Shown here: piece after piece, positions 8,958 through 18,573 of the stretch | Numbering within the stretch: position 1 is the first letter of the stretch | Layout: each line of letters begins with the position of its first letter | Origin: Mucilaginibacter pankratovii | GTDB lineage: Bacteria; Bacteroidota; Bacteroidia; Sphingobacteriales; Sphingobacteriaceae | Assembly: GCF_014773265.1 (NCBI RefSeq) | Contig: NZ_JACWMY010000002.1 | Coordinates: 62,001-126,000 of the forward strand | DNA length: 64,000 nt | Reading direction: 5' to 3' | The notes under the pieces: generated by a model | The model's database searches: none | What the model saw: only the letters and a program-made list of their open reading frames with translations | What the model was told of the DNA's origin: nothing | Program-made: the position numbers and the translations under genes

Positions 8958-9497
8958 TCAGGCTCCGGTAGCGAATTGTACGTGCATTGGGTCTGGTGTG
9001 TGAAAATGCCGACCGTCGCTCCAACCGTGTTTCACCCAGATATCATACCACCAGTCCGGCAAGCTTTTGGTCATTGGTTTCTTACGCGGATTATGGAGCG
9101 GATCCCAATCAATGGCTATACCATAACTGTGCAATGATAATTTCGTGGGGTCGCTGGTGTTGGGTCTGAAATTAAAACAGCCGGCGGTGATATCCAACCT
9201 GTATTTGTGTAGCCAGGCGCGGATGTCGTCGTCAGTAGGGTTGTTCAATTGTGCAGCGGCATAGGCCCATATCTCGTTCATAACGTTTGTAAAAATAGGC
9301 GCAAGTAAAATATGCATTTGCAAGCCGGAGTACGGAGTCAGCGAACCATTGTCTCGTTGGTAATATAATTTCCAACCTGCTGGTGGCTTTACCAGTTGAA
9401 TATGGGCGTGGACCCACGCTTTATTCTCAGAACCGTCGGTGTTGGCTGGGTTGCCAAACAGCGCGTTTATTTCGTGATAACCATGTGGTGTATTCAT
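8958..9497 (-). CDS. M15-type (VanY/endolysin-like) peptidase
   Basis: I chose the ATG at 9497 (MNTPHGYHEINALFG), giving 179 residues; the longer frame to 9560 adds no coherent signal peptide. The zinc-site layout of M15 carboxypeptidases is visible: SLHSYGIAIDWD (His and Asp) and, at the C-terminus, DPMHVQF (His). These enzymes cut peptidoglycan stem peptides and are common in phage endolysins and bacterial cell-wall enzymes. No signal peptide is evident, so it may be cytosolic or released by lysis. The gene stands alone and is flanked by inverted repeat copies. Confidence 0.8.
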   Translation of the reverse strand: MNTPHGYHEINALFGNPANTDGSENKAWVHAHIQLVKPPAGWKLYYQRDNGSLTPYSGLQMHILLAPIFTNVMNEIWAYAAAQLNNPTDDDIRAWLHKYRLDITAGCFNFRPNTSDPTKLSLHSYGIAIDWDPLHNPRKKPMTKSLPDWWYDIWVKHGWSDGRHFHTPDPMHVQFATGA

Positions 9498-9706
9498 AAG
9501 ACAAGGTATAGGATTAATGATTTGTGAATAAGTTACTTGCAAGCAAATATAGCTATACAATAAAACAATTACATACCGTGAAAAAACGGTATTTTTTAAT
9601 AATATAATCTCTTAACGATTATAATCTATGCCGTCATACCCACCGCTTGTGTTTCCATAATTATTAGAAGCCACGCAAGTCAGCAAGAAGGGAGTTTTTG
9701 AAAAGC

Positions 9707-9740
9707 AAAATGCCCTTTGACTTACGCTAAAGGGCATTTT
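9707..9740 (-). terminator. Bidirectional-looking hairpin terminator
   Basis: A perfect 12-bp stem (AAAATGCCCTTT with AAAGGGCATTTT) around a 10-nt loop. On the minus strand it lies 60 nt past the PorP/SprF stop and is followed by a T-rich stretch. On the plus strand it is also followed by T residues. Confidence 0.75.
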
Positions 9741-9774
9741 TTATATTATCTCATCGCAGCTTATTATAACTTCT

Positions 9775-9801
9775 GCTCCCCCTTCAGGGGGCTGGGGGGT
9801 T
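9775..9801 (-). repeat. GC-rich CCCCCAGCCCCC dispersed repeat, copy 2
   Basis: Read on the minus strand this is AACCCCCCAGCCCCCTGAAG then GGGGGAGC, clearly the same family as 8775-8800 but inverted. It abuts the stop codon of the PorP/SprF gene. The pairing CCCCCT/AGGGGG gives it its own small hairpin. Confidence 0.75.
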
Positions 9802-10816
9802 AAAATCCGTGCTGCGGGCTCTTTAAATTATAGCGGTTGTTGAGTAAGATACCTAACACAATTTCGTGCGAGCCGTTGCTTACTGTACGTAGTGCCGATG
9901 TGGTAACGTCGTAAGAGTAACCTACGTTTACCACGCTGCTTAGGTTAAAGCCCGCCAGCACGGCGTACGAATCGTCCTTACGGAAAGAGCCGCCGAACCA
10001 AAATCTATCGCGAAAGGAAAGCTTCATGGTAACATCAAATGTTATTGGTGCAGGGTCGATGAATTTTAACAATGCCGATGGCAATAGGGTAACATCATCT
10101 GATAAGAAGATCTTGTAGCCGCCGGTAGCAAAAAAGTGTGGCACTGTTTTGCTTTGGTTGGCGGTATTACCTGTAGTGATATAAAGGTTTTGCGGTAATA
10201 TTTGCTGTGCCGATATCCCGAAATAAAACCTTGAAGAGTACGCCCAAACACCTACGCCCAAGTCGGGTTTCCACTGGCTGTTATTGATATTGTTTAAAAC
10301 CGGGTCGTTGGAATTTTCCAGTGTTATCATATCGGTATTGAGGTTGATATGGCTCACCCCTGCCGATACACCAACGGCCAGGTTAAGCCGATCGGTTATG
10401 CCCAGGTGATAAGCATAAGTAGCATCGATATTGGTTTGCGTAATGGGGCCTGCTTTATCAGACACGATCATGAAGCCGATACCATGGTGAGGTTCGGCAG
10501 CGCGGTAGTATTGGGTAAACAGCCTGCTTGATGGATTTTCGCCGCCCGATGCCGGGAACGCTGTTGCATCACCCTGCACAAAATTATCGCCTATAGGTGC
10601 ATTTATACTGAAGTAGCTGGTTACAGGTGCGCCCTGCAGGCCGGTCCACTGGCTGCGGTAGCCCAGTTTGGCATCGGTATAATTTTCTATGCCGGTTACC
10701 GCCGGGTTTAACAAATAGTTATTAAAAACGTACTGCGTGTATTGTGGCCGCTGTTGACTAAAAGCGGTTTGCATACAAAAGGAAAGCAATACGAGTAAAA
10801 GTAAATTTTTCTTCAT
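9800..10816 (-). CDS. PorP/SprF family type IX secretion membrane protein
   Basis: A 338-residue outer-membrane protein with signal peptide (MKKNLLLLVLLSFCMQTAFS) and the family start QQRPQYTQYVFNNYLLNPAV. The middle has SRLFTQYYRAAEPHHGIGFM, and beta strands run to the end. PorP/SprF proteins accompany individual T9SS type-B cargo proteins and are needed for their surface attachment, as SprF is for SprB in Flavobacterium. Its start overlaps the stop of the PKD/CHU_C gene by 4 nt, so the pair is translationally coupled and almost certainly functions together. Confidence 0.92.
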   Translation of the reverse strand: MKKNLLLLVLLSFCMQTAFSQQRPQYTQYVFNNYLLNPAVTGIENYTDAKLGYRSQWTGLQGAPVTSYFSINAPIGDNFVQGDATAFPASGGENPSSRLFTQYYRAAEPHHGIGFMIVSDKAGPITQTNIDATYAYHLGITDRLNLAVGVSAGVSHINLNTDMITLENSNDPVLNNINNSQWKPDLGVGVWAYSSRFYFGISAQQILPQNLYITTGNTANQSKTVPHFFATGGYKIFLSDDVTLLPSALLKFIDPAPITFDVTMKLSFRDRFWFGGSFRKDDSYAVLAGFNLSSVVNVGYSYDVTTSALRTVSNGSHEIVLGILLNNRYNLKSPQHGF

Positions 10817-13800
10817 CTGATAATTGTGACACTGCCCGAGACAACCTTACGGCCATTTTTGGGATTTATAATATAATAATATGTTCCTGATGGTAAGTTG
10901 GCGCCCTTGTACGTTCCGTCCCATGGAATACCATAACCAGTAGACGAATATACCTTTTCTCCATATCGGTTGTATACATCAACTGTGTTTCCGGGGTAGC
11001 TTTCTAAGTATTTTATGGTCCAGGTATCGTTAAAGCCGTCGCCGTTAGGCGTAAAGGTATTTATTACGGCTAACTTTTTCAGCACTTTAACAAAAATTTC
11101 GTCAGATGCCTGGCAGCCGTCGCTGCTGGTTACGGTTAAGGTATAACGTATGTCGTCAACTGCCGAGCAAACAGGATTTAAAACATCATCATGATCCAGC
11201 CCGGTAGCTGGTACCCATTTATAGCTTAAACTCTTACCTGCCGCTTGTGCTTTTAGTAATACGGTCCCTCCTTCCAGCAGCCCGGTATTTCCGCCTGCAT
11301 TAACAGTTGGTGTAGGGTTTACTACAATATCCTGCGATGTTGTAAAATCGCAGCCGTTTTGAGCCGTAAATTTGTAGGTAATGGTAAAAGTACCAACGCC
11401 GGCCACGGCAGGGCTAAATAAGCCGGTAGCGCTTACATCCTTACCACTAAAAACACCCGTACCGGCAAAGCCGTTTTTATTAACAACAATTTGAATAGGT
11501 TCAACCTCCTGGCAAACTGTGCCTATTGGCGAAAGCGACACTACCGGATTGGCTTTTATCTCAATATCCTGCTCGGCAACATCCACGCAGGTTTCGCCGG
11601 AGTATGCTTCCATGCGTACCCGGTAAGTTTTACTGGCCGGGGTATTGAATAAGGTGTAACTGTGGTTATACGTCCGGCTGGCAGGCAAGTCGGCACGGGT
11701 AAAGGTTTCGGCATCCTGGCGATTGCCATTGTAATCGTAATACCAAACTATTTTAGTAAAGCTGCCAAAATCAAGAGTAGATGATTCGTGGAAGATAACC
11801 GGGCTGCTGCTGCAAAGCGCGTCTTTGTTATCTATACTAAACTTAGCCACAGGCTGGGCGCCATTCACGGTAAACTGCTGCGATTTGGTGAACGAGCAGC
11901 CGCCAGTCGATGTAACCGTTAAAGTAACCGTGTACACAGCCGCCACGGTATATCTGTGCTGCGCGCTTTTCGCGGTTGAGGTATTGGGGTTGGCAGCATT
12001 GGCGTTGGCATCACCAAAGTTCCATAAATAGGTAAAGCCACTTTCGGTGTTATCCGCTATCGTACTTTTATCGGTAAATTTTGCGGCATCAGATATACAA
12101 ACATCGGGCAGCGAAAAATCTACAACCGGTATAGGGCCAACCGTAATGCTTTTTTCGGCGACTGCACTGCTGCACTCCTTATCGTTTATTAGTGTAAGTT
12201 TAATTTTGTAAGTGCCCGTAGCAGCATACAAAGGCGTAAATGGAGTCTTATCTGTGCGTGTTTCGGTAGTTCCGTCGCCAAAATCGTATAACCATTTCAC
12301 AATAGGGCCATCACCCGGCGTCGATGCATCTGTAATAGTAATATCCCTATCGGCGCAAAAAGGGGTGCTTACATTAAACAGGGCAACCGGAAGCTTGGAT
12401 ATATGCACCTTCGTCGCACCTGAAGTATTAGAGCAGTCGTTTACATTTTGGGTTGTTAAAATCACGTTGTAATCGCCCGCTGCAGAGTAAATATGTTCGG
12501 GGTTTTGCTGTGTGCTGGTTTTACCATCACCAAAATCCCATAGCCAGGTTTTCAATTCGGCGCCCTTGGCATCGGTAGCATCTGTAAACTGTACAGGTTC
12601 GCCGGGGCAATTACCCAGGTAGGTAAACTTAGCGTCGGGATAATCGGTAATATTAAAATCAAAATCTATATCTGTAGTTAAACCGCATACATCACCATTA
12701 GGGTTTATTACGGTAGCGGTTACACCATAGTCTCCCGTATTAAACTTCACCGTTTTATAGTAATCGTAATTGTATAGCGTTTTTCCTTCTTTAACGGTAG
12801 TGGAGGCCACCAAAGGGTTATTGTCTGTAAAAACAGGGCTGCCGTCTTTAAAATCCCAGTCTATTTTTGTTGTTTGATAAGGTAGCGTGAGCTGTATCTT
12901 ATACTCAATATCTTTGCAGCCACTAATCTTTGTAGGGCTGTTAGGCGTATTATCCTGCAGTGCTATAAACTGGTTTAAATTTTTAAGGCTGGCACCAGCC
13001 GCATAGCCGTAAGATTCGTACTGGCCAAAACCATAGGCAATGGCGTTAAAGCCATCTGCCGCCCGTATGTTATGGGTACCGCTGGAAACCTCTATCTGCG
13101 CATAAGCGTATGTGGGATCGCTGCTAAGCTGCGTAAAATCGGTATACGGCCGGCCATCAAGTGTAAAGGTAGATTTCTGCGCATCCTTAATAACCACGTT
13201 GATATAGTGTGCTGCTATATTGTAATAAGGGCTGGAATACAAGGTAACATGATCCAGCGTTTGCTCCGTAGGGGTCAACAGGATCATTTCAGGGTCGCCG
13301 AGGTCAAAAAAATCTGTTTGGCAACTATTCAACTGCTGTCCCTGCGATACGGCATATTGTACCACCTGTATCGGTTTATCGGCGGTTATAATATTGGGTT
13401 GTTGCGAGCTGAACTCGTAATTATATTGCCCCCGGGTTGGAATAAACGTTTTCTGCCCGTTAACCGTCAGGTTAGTATTATCATCGCTCATTATCACCCT
13501 GAAAATATCATAGTTGCGGTGTTTAAGCGGCACAGTGATATAACTTTTACCCCAGGAAGCGGTTGGGTAAACCTGCTGAAAAAAATTATCGGAAGTAAAA
13601 CCTGCCTGGCGGCAGCCTATGCCAATTTTTGTACTGCCCGAGAAAACCGCTATCCGTTTGCAATCGCCATTATTGCTTTTGGTGCGGATAATGGTATTGG
13701 TTAGATCCGACAATGCAAGCCCCTGGTAAACTTCGCCTTTCCTTAGGGTGAGTGTTAACACCACCCCTGCTTTCGATCCGTCTAACAGGTCGGCGGTAGG

Positions 13801-14316
13801 TATTACCTCCACAATGGTATTATCCTCAGTGCCGATAACCATAAAGCAAGAATACGAGCGCAGGTTATCCATCTCGGAATTAGACTGCTGTGTGTAATTG
13901 ATAGAGTAATAATTTTTGCCCAGTGCGTTTACAGGTAGCAACAACGTTGCGCCTGACACGCTGCTGGCATAAATATGCGCGTACACGGCTACACTTTTTA
14001 GCGCGGTAATATGCACGCCTTTTAAAAATTGGCCCTGGCTTTTTAAATAAGCACTGCGCGGAATTTGTACGGTAGTAACCTCGTTTGCAGTTACCGTAAA
14101 AAGAATGGATTTGCTGCCATCGGCAAATTCTACTTTTCCGGAGGTGTTGGTACCACTGGTAATGTAAAGGCTCATTTGGCTTTGGCCGGTACTCTCTATG
14201 TGCGACATGTAGGCCGTCCAAAACTCTTTGCCCTGGTTAGATTGGGCTAAGCCTGCGCGGGCGCAACAAATTAAAATGAATGCTATTGCTGCACCTATCG
14301 CCTTTACCCTATTCAA
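10813..14316 (-). CDS. Secreted PKD-domain protein with T9SS type-B C-terminal domain
   Basis: A 1167-residue exported protein. After a signal peptide (about residues 1-24), the first 430 residues start NQGKEFWTAYMSHIESTGQ, which resembles the IgGFc-binding N-terminal domain. Several PKD modules follow, recognised by WLWDFGDGKTSTQQNPEHIY and WLYDFGDGTTETR. The last 90 residues form the gliding-motility (CHU_C) domain, with NTFTPNGDGFNDTW and a beta-rich end, which routes cargo through T9SS to the cell surface. The downstream PorP/SprF gene overlaps by 4 nt. Probable role: adhesion or motility surface protein; the ligand is unknown. Confidence 0.9.
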   Translation of the reverse strand: MNRVKAIGAAIAFILICCARAGLAQSNQGKEFWTAYMSHIESTGQSQMSLYITSGTNTSGKVEFADGSKSILFTVTANEVTTVQIPRSAYLKSQGQFLKGVHITALKSVAVYAHIYASSVSGATLLLPVNALGKNYYSINYTQQSNSEMDNLRSYSCFMVIGTEDNTIVEVIPTADLLDGSKAGVVLTLTLRKGEVYQGLALSDLTNTIIRTKSNNGDCKRIAVFSGSTKIGIGCRQAGFTSDNFFQQVYPTASWGKSYITVPLKHRNYDIFRVIMSDDNTNLTVNGQKTFIPTRGQYNYEFSSQQPNIITADKPIQVVQYAVSQGQQLNSCQTDFFDLGDPEMILLTPTEQTLDHVTLYSSPYYNIAAHYINVVIKDAQKSTFTLDGRPYTDFTQLSSDPTYAYAQIEVSSGTHNIRAADGFNAIAYGFGQYESYGYAAGASLKNLNQFIALQDNTPNSPTKISGCKDIEYKIQLTLPYQTTKIDWDFKDGSPVFTDNNPLVASTTVKEGKTLYNYDYYKTVKFNTGDYGVTATVINPNGDVCGLTTDIDFDFNITDYPDAKFTYLGNCPGEPVQFTDATDAKGAELKTWLWDFGDGKTSTQQNPEHIYSAAGDYNVILTTQNVNDCSNTSGATKVHISKLPVALFNVSTPFCADRDITITDASTPGDGPIVKWLYDFGDGTTETRTDKTPFTPLYAATGTYKIKLTLINDKECSSAVAEKSITVGPIPVVDFSLPDVCISDAAKFTDKSTIADNTESGFTYLWNFGDANANAANPNTSTAKSAQHRYTVAAVYTVTLTVTSTGGCSFTKSQQFTVNGAQPVAKFSIDNKDALCSSSPVIFHESSTLDFGSFTKIVWYYDYNGNRQDAETFTRADLPASRTYNHSYTLFNTPASKTYRVRMEAYSGETCVDVAEQDIEIKANPVVSLSPIGTVCQEVEPIQIVVNKNGFAGTGVFSGKDVSATGLFSPAVAGVGTFTITYKFTAQNGCDFTTSQDIVVNPTPTVNAGGNTGLLEGGTVLLKAQAAGKSLSYKWVPATGLDHDDVLNPVCSAVDDIRYTLTVTSSDGCQASDEIFVKVLKKLAVINTFTPNGDGFNDTWTIKYLESYPGNTVDVYNRYGEKVYSSTGYGIPWDGTYKGANLPSGTYYYIINPKNGRKVVSGSVTIIR

Positions 14317-14461
14317 TTTAATTGTTTGTTTTTATAATTTAAACTACCTGTAACAGCTTGCCCGAGTAATGAAACACACAAGCTATTTAAATAAATATAG
14401 CTTAAGCGTTTAGCATGCTGCAAAACACCAAATTGGTAGGTAAATATATTGTTTTTTGCGA

Positions 14462-15166
14462 TTAAAAAAACTTATCGGGATTGGGTACCAGGTTTAAAAA
14501 TTTCTCAAAGTTCTCTTCGTAGTGCGATTGATCCAGCCGGTAATAAAAAGCGCCTTTTTTTGACGACTGCTTGTCCTTTTCGGCCAGCTTCACCAAAAGG
14601 CCCGTAGAAAGTAGCTTGCGGCTAAAATTACGGTCGTCAAACTCGGTTTGGTACACGCCCTCGTACAGGGCCTGCAATTGCGGGATAGTAAACTTACCCG
14701 GCAGCAACTGGAATAAAATGGGGTGCAGTGCGGCTTTGTAACGCAGTTGTTTCAAAGCTATCGTCACCATTTCGGCATGGTCGAAAACCATATCGGGCAT
14801 ATTATCCAGCAAGAACCACTCCGGGCTGTGCTCGCCGCTTAGCTGCTCCTCGTATTGATGAATATCGATAAGAGCAAAGTACGTTACCGACAGGGTACGT
14901 TCCACGGGATCGCGTTTTGGGTTACCAAACACCATAAACTGATCCATATAAACATCTTTAAGCCCGGTGCGCTCTTCCAGCACGCGGTTTGCGGCATCAT
15001 CCGGGCTTTCTGACGGATTGATAAAACCACCCATTAAACTCCATTTACCCTGCTCGGGGGTTAAACTGCGCTTTACCAGTAACAATTTAACGTTTACACC
15101 ATCAAAACCAAATATGATACAGTCTACGGCAACTAAAATTCGATGTTGCCCGGGATATTCATGCAT
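14462..15166 (-). CDS. Nudix-domain transcriptional regulator (NrtR/AraR-like)
   Basis: A 234-residue protein with a Nudix fold at residues about 8-140 and a winged-helix domain at about 150-225, the layout of NrtR-type regulators. The Nudix box (G47 to L69) keeps G47, E53, R61, E65 and G68, but the two other catalytic glutamates are V62 and R66, so hydrolysis is unlikely. In Bacteroides a relative (AraR, BT0354) senses arabinose. The effector here is unknown. It is divergent from the ABC transporter operon. Confidence 0.8.
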   Translation of the reverse strand: MHEYPGQHRILVAVDCIIFGFDGVNVKLLLVKRSLTPEQGKWSLMGGFINPSESPDDAANRVLEERTGLKDVYMDQFMVFGNPKRDPVERTLSVTYFALIDIHQYEEQLSGEHSPEWFLLDNMPDMVFDHAEMVTIALKQLRYKAALHPILFQLLPGKFTIPQLQALYEGVYQTEFDDRNFSRKLLSTGLLVKLAEKDKQSSKKGAFYYRLDQSHYEENFEKFLNLVPNPDKFF

Positions 15167-15316
15167 GCGAAGTACTTTTATTTACAAGTGTAAAAATAAT
15201 ATCCCCATTTAAAAAGAAACAGCCAAAATGTAATGCGTTTGTAAGTAAACATAATAGCGCCCAACAATCTTAATAATACTTTGATATTTACATTAGCTCA
15301 GCAAAATATACAAAAT

Positions 15317-16021
15317 TTGGAAACTATCTTAAACATATCCAACCTCAATAAAACTTATAAAAGCGCCGGGCGCATGTTAACGGTTTTAGACAATATCAAT
15401 TTCGCCATCGCTGCAGGCTCTACCAATGCCATAGTTGGCCCATCGGGCAGCGGCAAAACTACTTTGCTTGGGCTTTGTGCCGGGCTGGATAGCGCCTCAT
15501 CGGGCATTGTGGAGTTAAATGGCGTTAACCTTGGCTCGCTGGGCGAGGATAAACGCGCGCAGGTACGCAACCAGTATGTGGGCTTTATCTTCCAGAATTT
15601 TCAGCTGCTGCCTACATTAACTGCTTTAGAGAACGTAATGGTTCCGCTGGAGCTTCGCGGAGAGAAGAACATTAAGGCCCGTTCTTTAGACCTGCTGGAT
15701 AAGGTAGGCCTTGCAGACCGGGGGCACCACTACCCTGCCCAGCTTTCGGGCGGCGAGCAGCAAAGGGTATCATTGGCCAGGGCTTTCTCCAATTCGCCAA
15801 AAATATTATTTGCTGATGAACCAACCGGGAATTTGGACGCCGAAACCAGCGAAAAAGTGGTGAAGCTGATCTTTGATCTGAATACTGAAGCAGGTACCAC
15901 CCTGGTTTTGGTAACGCACGATCTGGAACTGGCGGCCAAAACACATCGCATATTAAAAATAAAAGGCGGCAAGCTGGTATCTGATGAAAAAACCGGTAAC
16001 GAACAGGCGGTAAATGGATAA
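15317..16021 (+). CDS. ABC transporter ATP-binding protein (LolD/YbbA-like)
   Basis: An ATPase of the MacB/LolD group that powers an FtsX-like permease. It has Walker A GPSGSGKTT, Q-loop (FIFQNFQLLPTL), signature LSGGEQQRVSLARAF, Walker B ILFADEPTGNLD and a switch His (VTHD). No ATG is available. The first candidate TTG at 15281 overlaps a promoter-like TACTTTG, so I prefer the TTG at 15317, which gives METILNISNLNKTY, close to normal LolD starts. The stop overlaps the permease start by 8 nt. Gene order ATPase-permease-esterase matches the ybbA-ybbP-tesA neighbourhood of enterobacteria. Confidence 0.9.
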   Translation: METILNISNLNKTYKSAGRMLTVLDNINFAIAAGSTNAIVGPSGSGKTTLLGLCAGLDSASSGIVELNGVNLGSLGEDKRAQVRNQYVGFIFQNFQLLPTLTALENVMVPLELRGEKNIKARSLDLLDKVGLADRGHHYPAQLSGGEQQRVSLARAFSNSPKILFADEPTGNLDAETSEKVVKLIFDLNTEAGTTLVLVTHDLELAAKTHRILKIKGGKLVSDEKTGNEQAVNG

Positions 16022-18566
16022 CGTAAATTATAACCGCAAAATAAACTTCGGCTGGCTGTTTAAAATGGCCGTGCGCGATAGTCGCCGTAACCGGGCAAGG
16101 TTGCTCCTGTTTATCTCCTCCATAGTGTTTGGGATAGCGGCGCTGGTTGCCATTTACTCGTTTAAATACAATATCCAAAACGATATTAACGCGCAGGCCG
16201 CTACCCTAATTGGTGCCGACCTCAGCATCAATGGCAATAAGGAACCCGATAAAAAACTGCAAACACTGCTGGATTCCATTGGCAGCGAACGCTCGGAAGA
16301 GCGCAGTTTTGCATCCATGATCTATTTTACCCGCACAAAAGGTACAAGGCTGGTAAACATCAAAGCATTAAAAGGTGCCTTCCCCTATTATGGCAGTTTA
16401 GAAACCACACCATTGCAGGCCGGGGCAGATTTTAAAACCGGTAAATATGCTTTGGTAGATAAAACCCTGATGCTACAGTTTAACGCCAGGGTAAACGATT
16501 CTATTAAAATAGGGAACGCCACCTTTGTAATAGCGGGTATCCTGAACAAAGCTCCCGGGCAAACGGGGCTGTCATCGGGCATAGCGCCTATTGTTTATAT
16601 CCCGTTTAAATATTTGGCTGATACAAAACTCATCGGCACGGGCAGCCGCATTAACTATGCCTATTACTACAAGTTTAAACCCGGTTTTGATGTAGAGAAG
16701 CTGGCAAAGAAGATAGACCCCGCGCTTGATAAAGCAGACTATGGCTCAGATACGGTAGAGAACCGCAAAGAAAACACCGGCCGTTCCTTTGGCGACCTGT
16801 CGCGGTTTTTATCACTGGTAGGCTTTATTGCCCTGTTGTTGGGCTGCGTTGGTGTGGCAAGCGCCATTAATATTTACATCCGCGAAAAGATAGCCTCCAT
16901 AGCCATTATGCGCTGCATGGGCGTAAAAGCATCCGAAGCGTTTTTAATTTATCTGATCCAGATAACCGGCATCGGGCTTATTGGCTCGGTAGCGGGTGCA
17001 ATTTTGGGTACTTCCATCCAGCATTTGCTGCCTTATGTTTTAAAAGATTTTTTGCAGATAACCATATCGGTGCAAATCTCCTGGATGGCCATCTGGCAGG
17101 GTATTGGCCTGGGTATTATCATCTCGGTTTTGTTCGCATTATTGCCGCTCATCAATATCCGCAACATTTCGCCGCTTAATACGCTGCGCATGTCGTTCGA
17201 GGAAACCGCCACCAAACGCGACCCGTTCCGCTGGCTGGTTTATTTGCTTGTGGTGCTATTTGTGGTAGGCTTCTCTTATTTACAATTAAATGATTGGATA
17301 GGCGCCGTGGTGTTTACCATCGGCATTTTAGTGGCCTTCCTCATCCTTACCGCTATTGCCTGGCTGCTTATCCGCTTTACCCGCGTGCTTATCATGAGCA
17401 GTTGGAGCTATATCTGGCGGCAGGGCTTCGCCAACTTATACCGGCCAAATAACCAAACCATCATTCTTACGGTATCCATTGGTTTAAGTACCGCTTTTAT
17501 CTGTACGCTGTTTTTGGTCCAGCAACTACTCATCAGCCAGGTATCGCTTTCATCCAGCGGCAACCAAAGCAACATGATCCTGTTCGATATCCAAAATAGC
17601 CAGGAAAAAGCGCTTGCCGAGCTTACCCGCAAACAAGGCCTGCCGGTACTATCGCAAGTGCCCATCATTACCATGCGATTGGACCGCGTGAACGGCAAAA
17701 CCGCCGCCGATGCTAAAAAGGACAGTACCCTGCATATTTCACCACGTGCTTTTGCCTGGGAATACCGCGTTACCTACCGCGACTCGCTCACCAATTCGGA
17801 ACAGATCAGTTCGGGAAAATTCATTGGCAAGGCCGAGCCTGGTAAGGATATCCCGGTATCGGCAGAGGAGCGCTTTGCCAAACGGATCAACGTAAAAGTT
17901 GGCGATAAGCTGATTTTTAACGTACAGGGCGTAATGATGAATGCCTATGTAAGCAGCATCCGCAAGGTAAACTGGAATAAGGTGCAAACCAATTTCCAGG
18001 TAGTGTTCCCCGCCGGTGTATTGGAAGATGCGCCGCAGTTTCATGTTTTGCTTACGCATGTGCCATCGCAGCCCGTATCGGCAAAGTATCAGCAGGCCGT
18101 CGTGCAGTCTTTTCCCAACGTCTCTATTATCGATCTGGGCTTAGTGCTTACCGTACTTGACGAACTGCTTGACAAAATAGGCTACGTGATCAAATTCATG
18201 AGCGGCTTTAGCATCATCACTGGTATCATCGTACTTATTTCATCTGTGCGCATCAGCAAATACCAGCGGATAAAGGAGAGCGTTTTATTGCGGACCATGG
18301 GCGCCAGCCGAGGCCAGATCTTTTCTATCACCGCTTTGGAGTACCTGTTTTTGGGCACCCTATCGGCTTTAACGGGTATCGTCATAGCCATTGCTTCAAG
18401 CTGGCTGCTGGCCAAATACACTTTTGATATGCCTTATAACGTTAACCTATGGCCGGTGGCAGCCATATTTTTTGCGATCACCTTTTTAACGGTGATCATT
18501 GGCCTGCTTAACAGCCGGGGTATTTTAAACAAACCACCGCTGGAGGTGTTACGTTCAAACGCATAA
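16014..18566 (+). CDS. FtsX-like ABC transporter permease (YbbP-like)
   Basis: An 850-residue permease with one N-terminal helix (about 30-50), an extracytoplasmic domain (MacB-PCD-like, about 55-250), three FtsX helices (about 265-380), two helices (about 410-460), a second N-terminal-type helix near 490, a second extracytoplasmic domain, and three C-terminal FtsX helices (about 730-840). This duplicated FtsX arrangement, about 800-850 residues long, is typical of YbbP. These systems are thought to act on lipids or extracytoplasmic substrates rather than importing small solutes. It overlaps the ATPase gene by 8 nt and lies 7 nt before the esterase gene. Confidence 0.9.
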   Translation: MDNVNYNRKINFGWLFKMAVRDSRRNRARLLLFISSIVFGIAALVAIYSFKYNIQNDINAQAATLIGADLSINGNKEPDKKLQTLLDSIGSERSEERSFASMIYFTRTKGTRLVNIKALKGAFPYYGSLETTPLQAGADFKTGKYALVDKTLMLQFNARVNDSIKIGNATFVIAGILNKAPGQTGLSSGIAPIVYIPFKYLADTKLIGTGSRINYAYYYKFKPGFDVEKLAKKIDPALDKADYGSDTVENRKENTGRSFGDLSRFLSLVGFIALLLGCVGVASAINIYIREKIASIAIMRCMGVKASEAFLIYLIQITGIGLIGSVAGAILGTSIQHLLPYVLKDFLQITISVQISWMAIWQGIGLGIIISVLFALLPLINIRNISPLNTLRMSFEETATKRDPFRWLVYLLVVLFVVGFSYLQLNDWIGAVVFTIGILVAFLILTAIAWLLIRFTRVLIMSSWSYIWRQGFANLYRPNNQTIILTVSIGLSTAFICTLFLVQQLLISQVSLSSSGNQSNMILFDIQNSQEKALAELTRKQGLPVLSQVPIITMRLDRVNGKTAADAKKDSTLHISPRAFAWEYRVTYRDSLTNSEQISSGKFIGKAEPGKDIPVSAEERFAKRINVKVGDKLIFNVQGVMMNAYVSSIRKVNWNKVQTNFQVVFPAGVLEDAPQFHVLLTHVPSQPVSAKYQQAVVQSFPNVSIIDLGLVLTVLDELLDKIGYVIKFMSGFSIITGIIVLISSVRISKYQRIKESVLLRTMGASRGQIFSITALEYLFLGTLSALTGIVIAIASSWLLAKYTFDMPYNVNLWPVAAIFFAITFLTVIIGLLNSRGILNKPPLEVLRSNA

Positions 18567-18573
18567 TTATAAG

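Noticed and set aside
13072..13704. 210-residue open frame on the plus strand inside the PKD/CHU_C gene
   Set aside because: Antisense shadow of a well-supported secreted protein; no motifs or promoter.
15281..15316. TTG at 15281 as the start of the ABC ATPase
   Set aside because: It lies within a promoter-like TACTTTG and adds non-family residues; not excluded without data.
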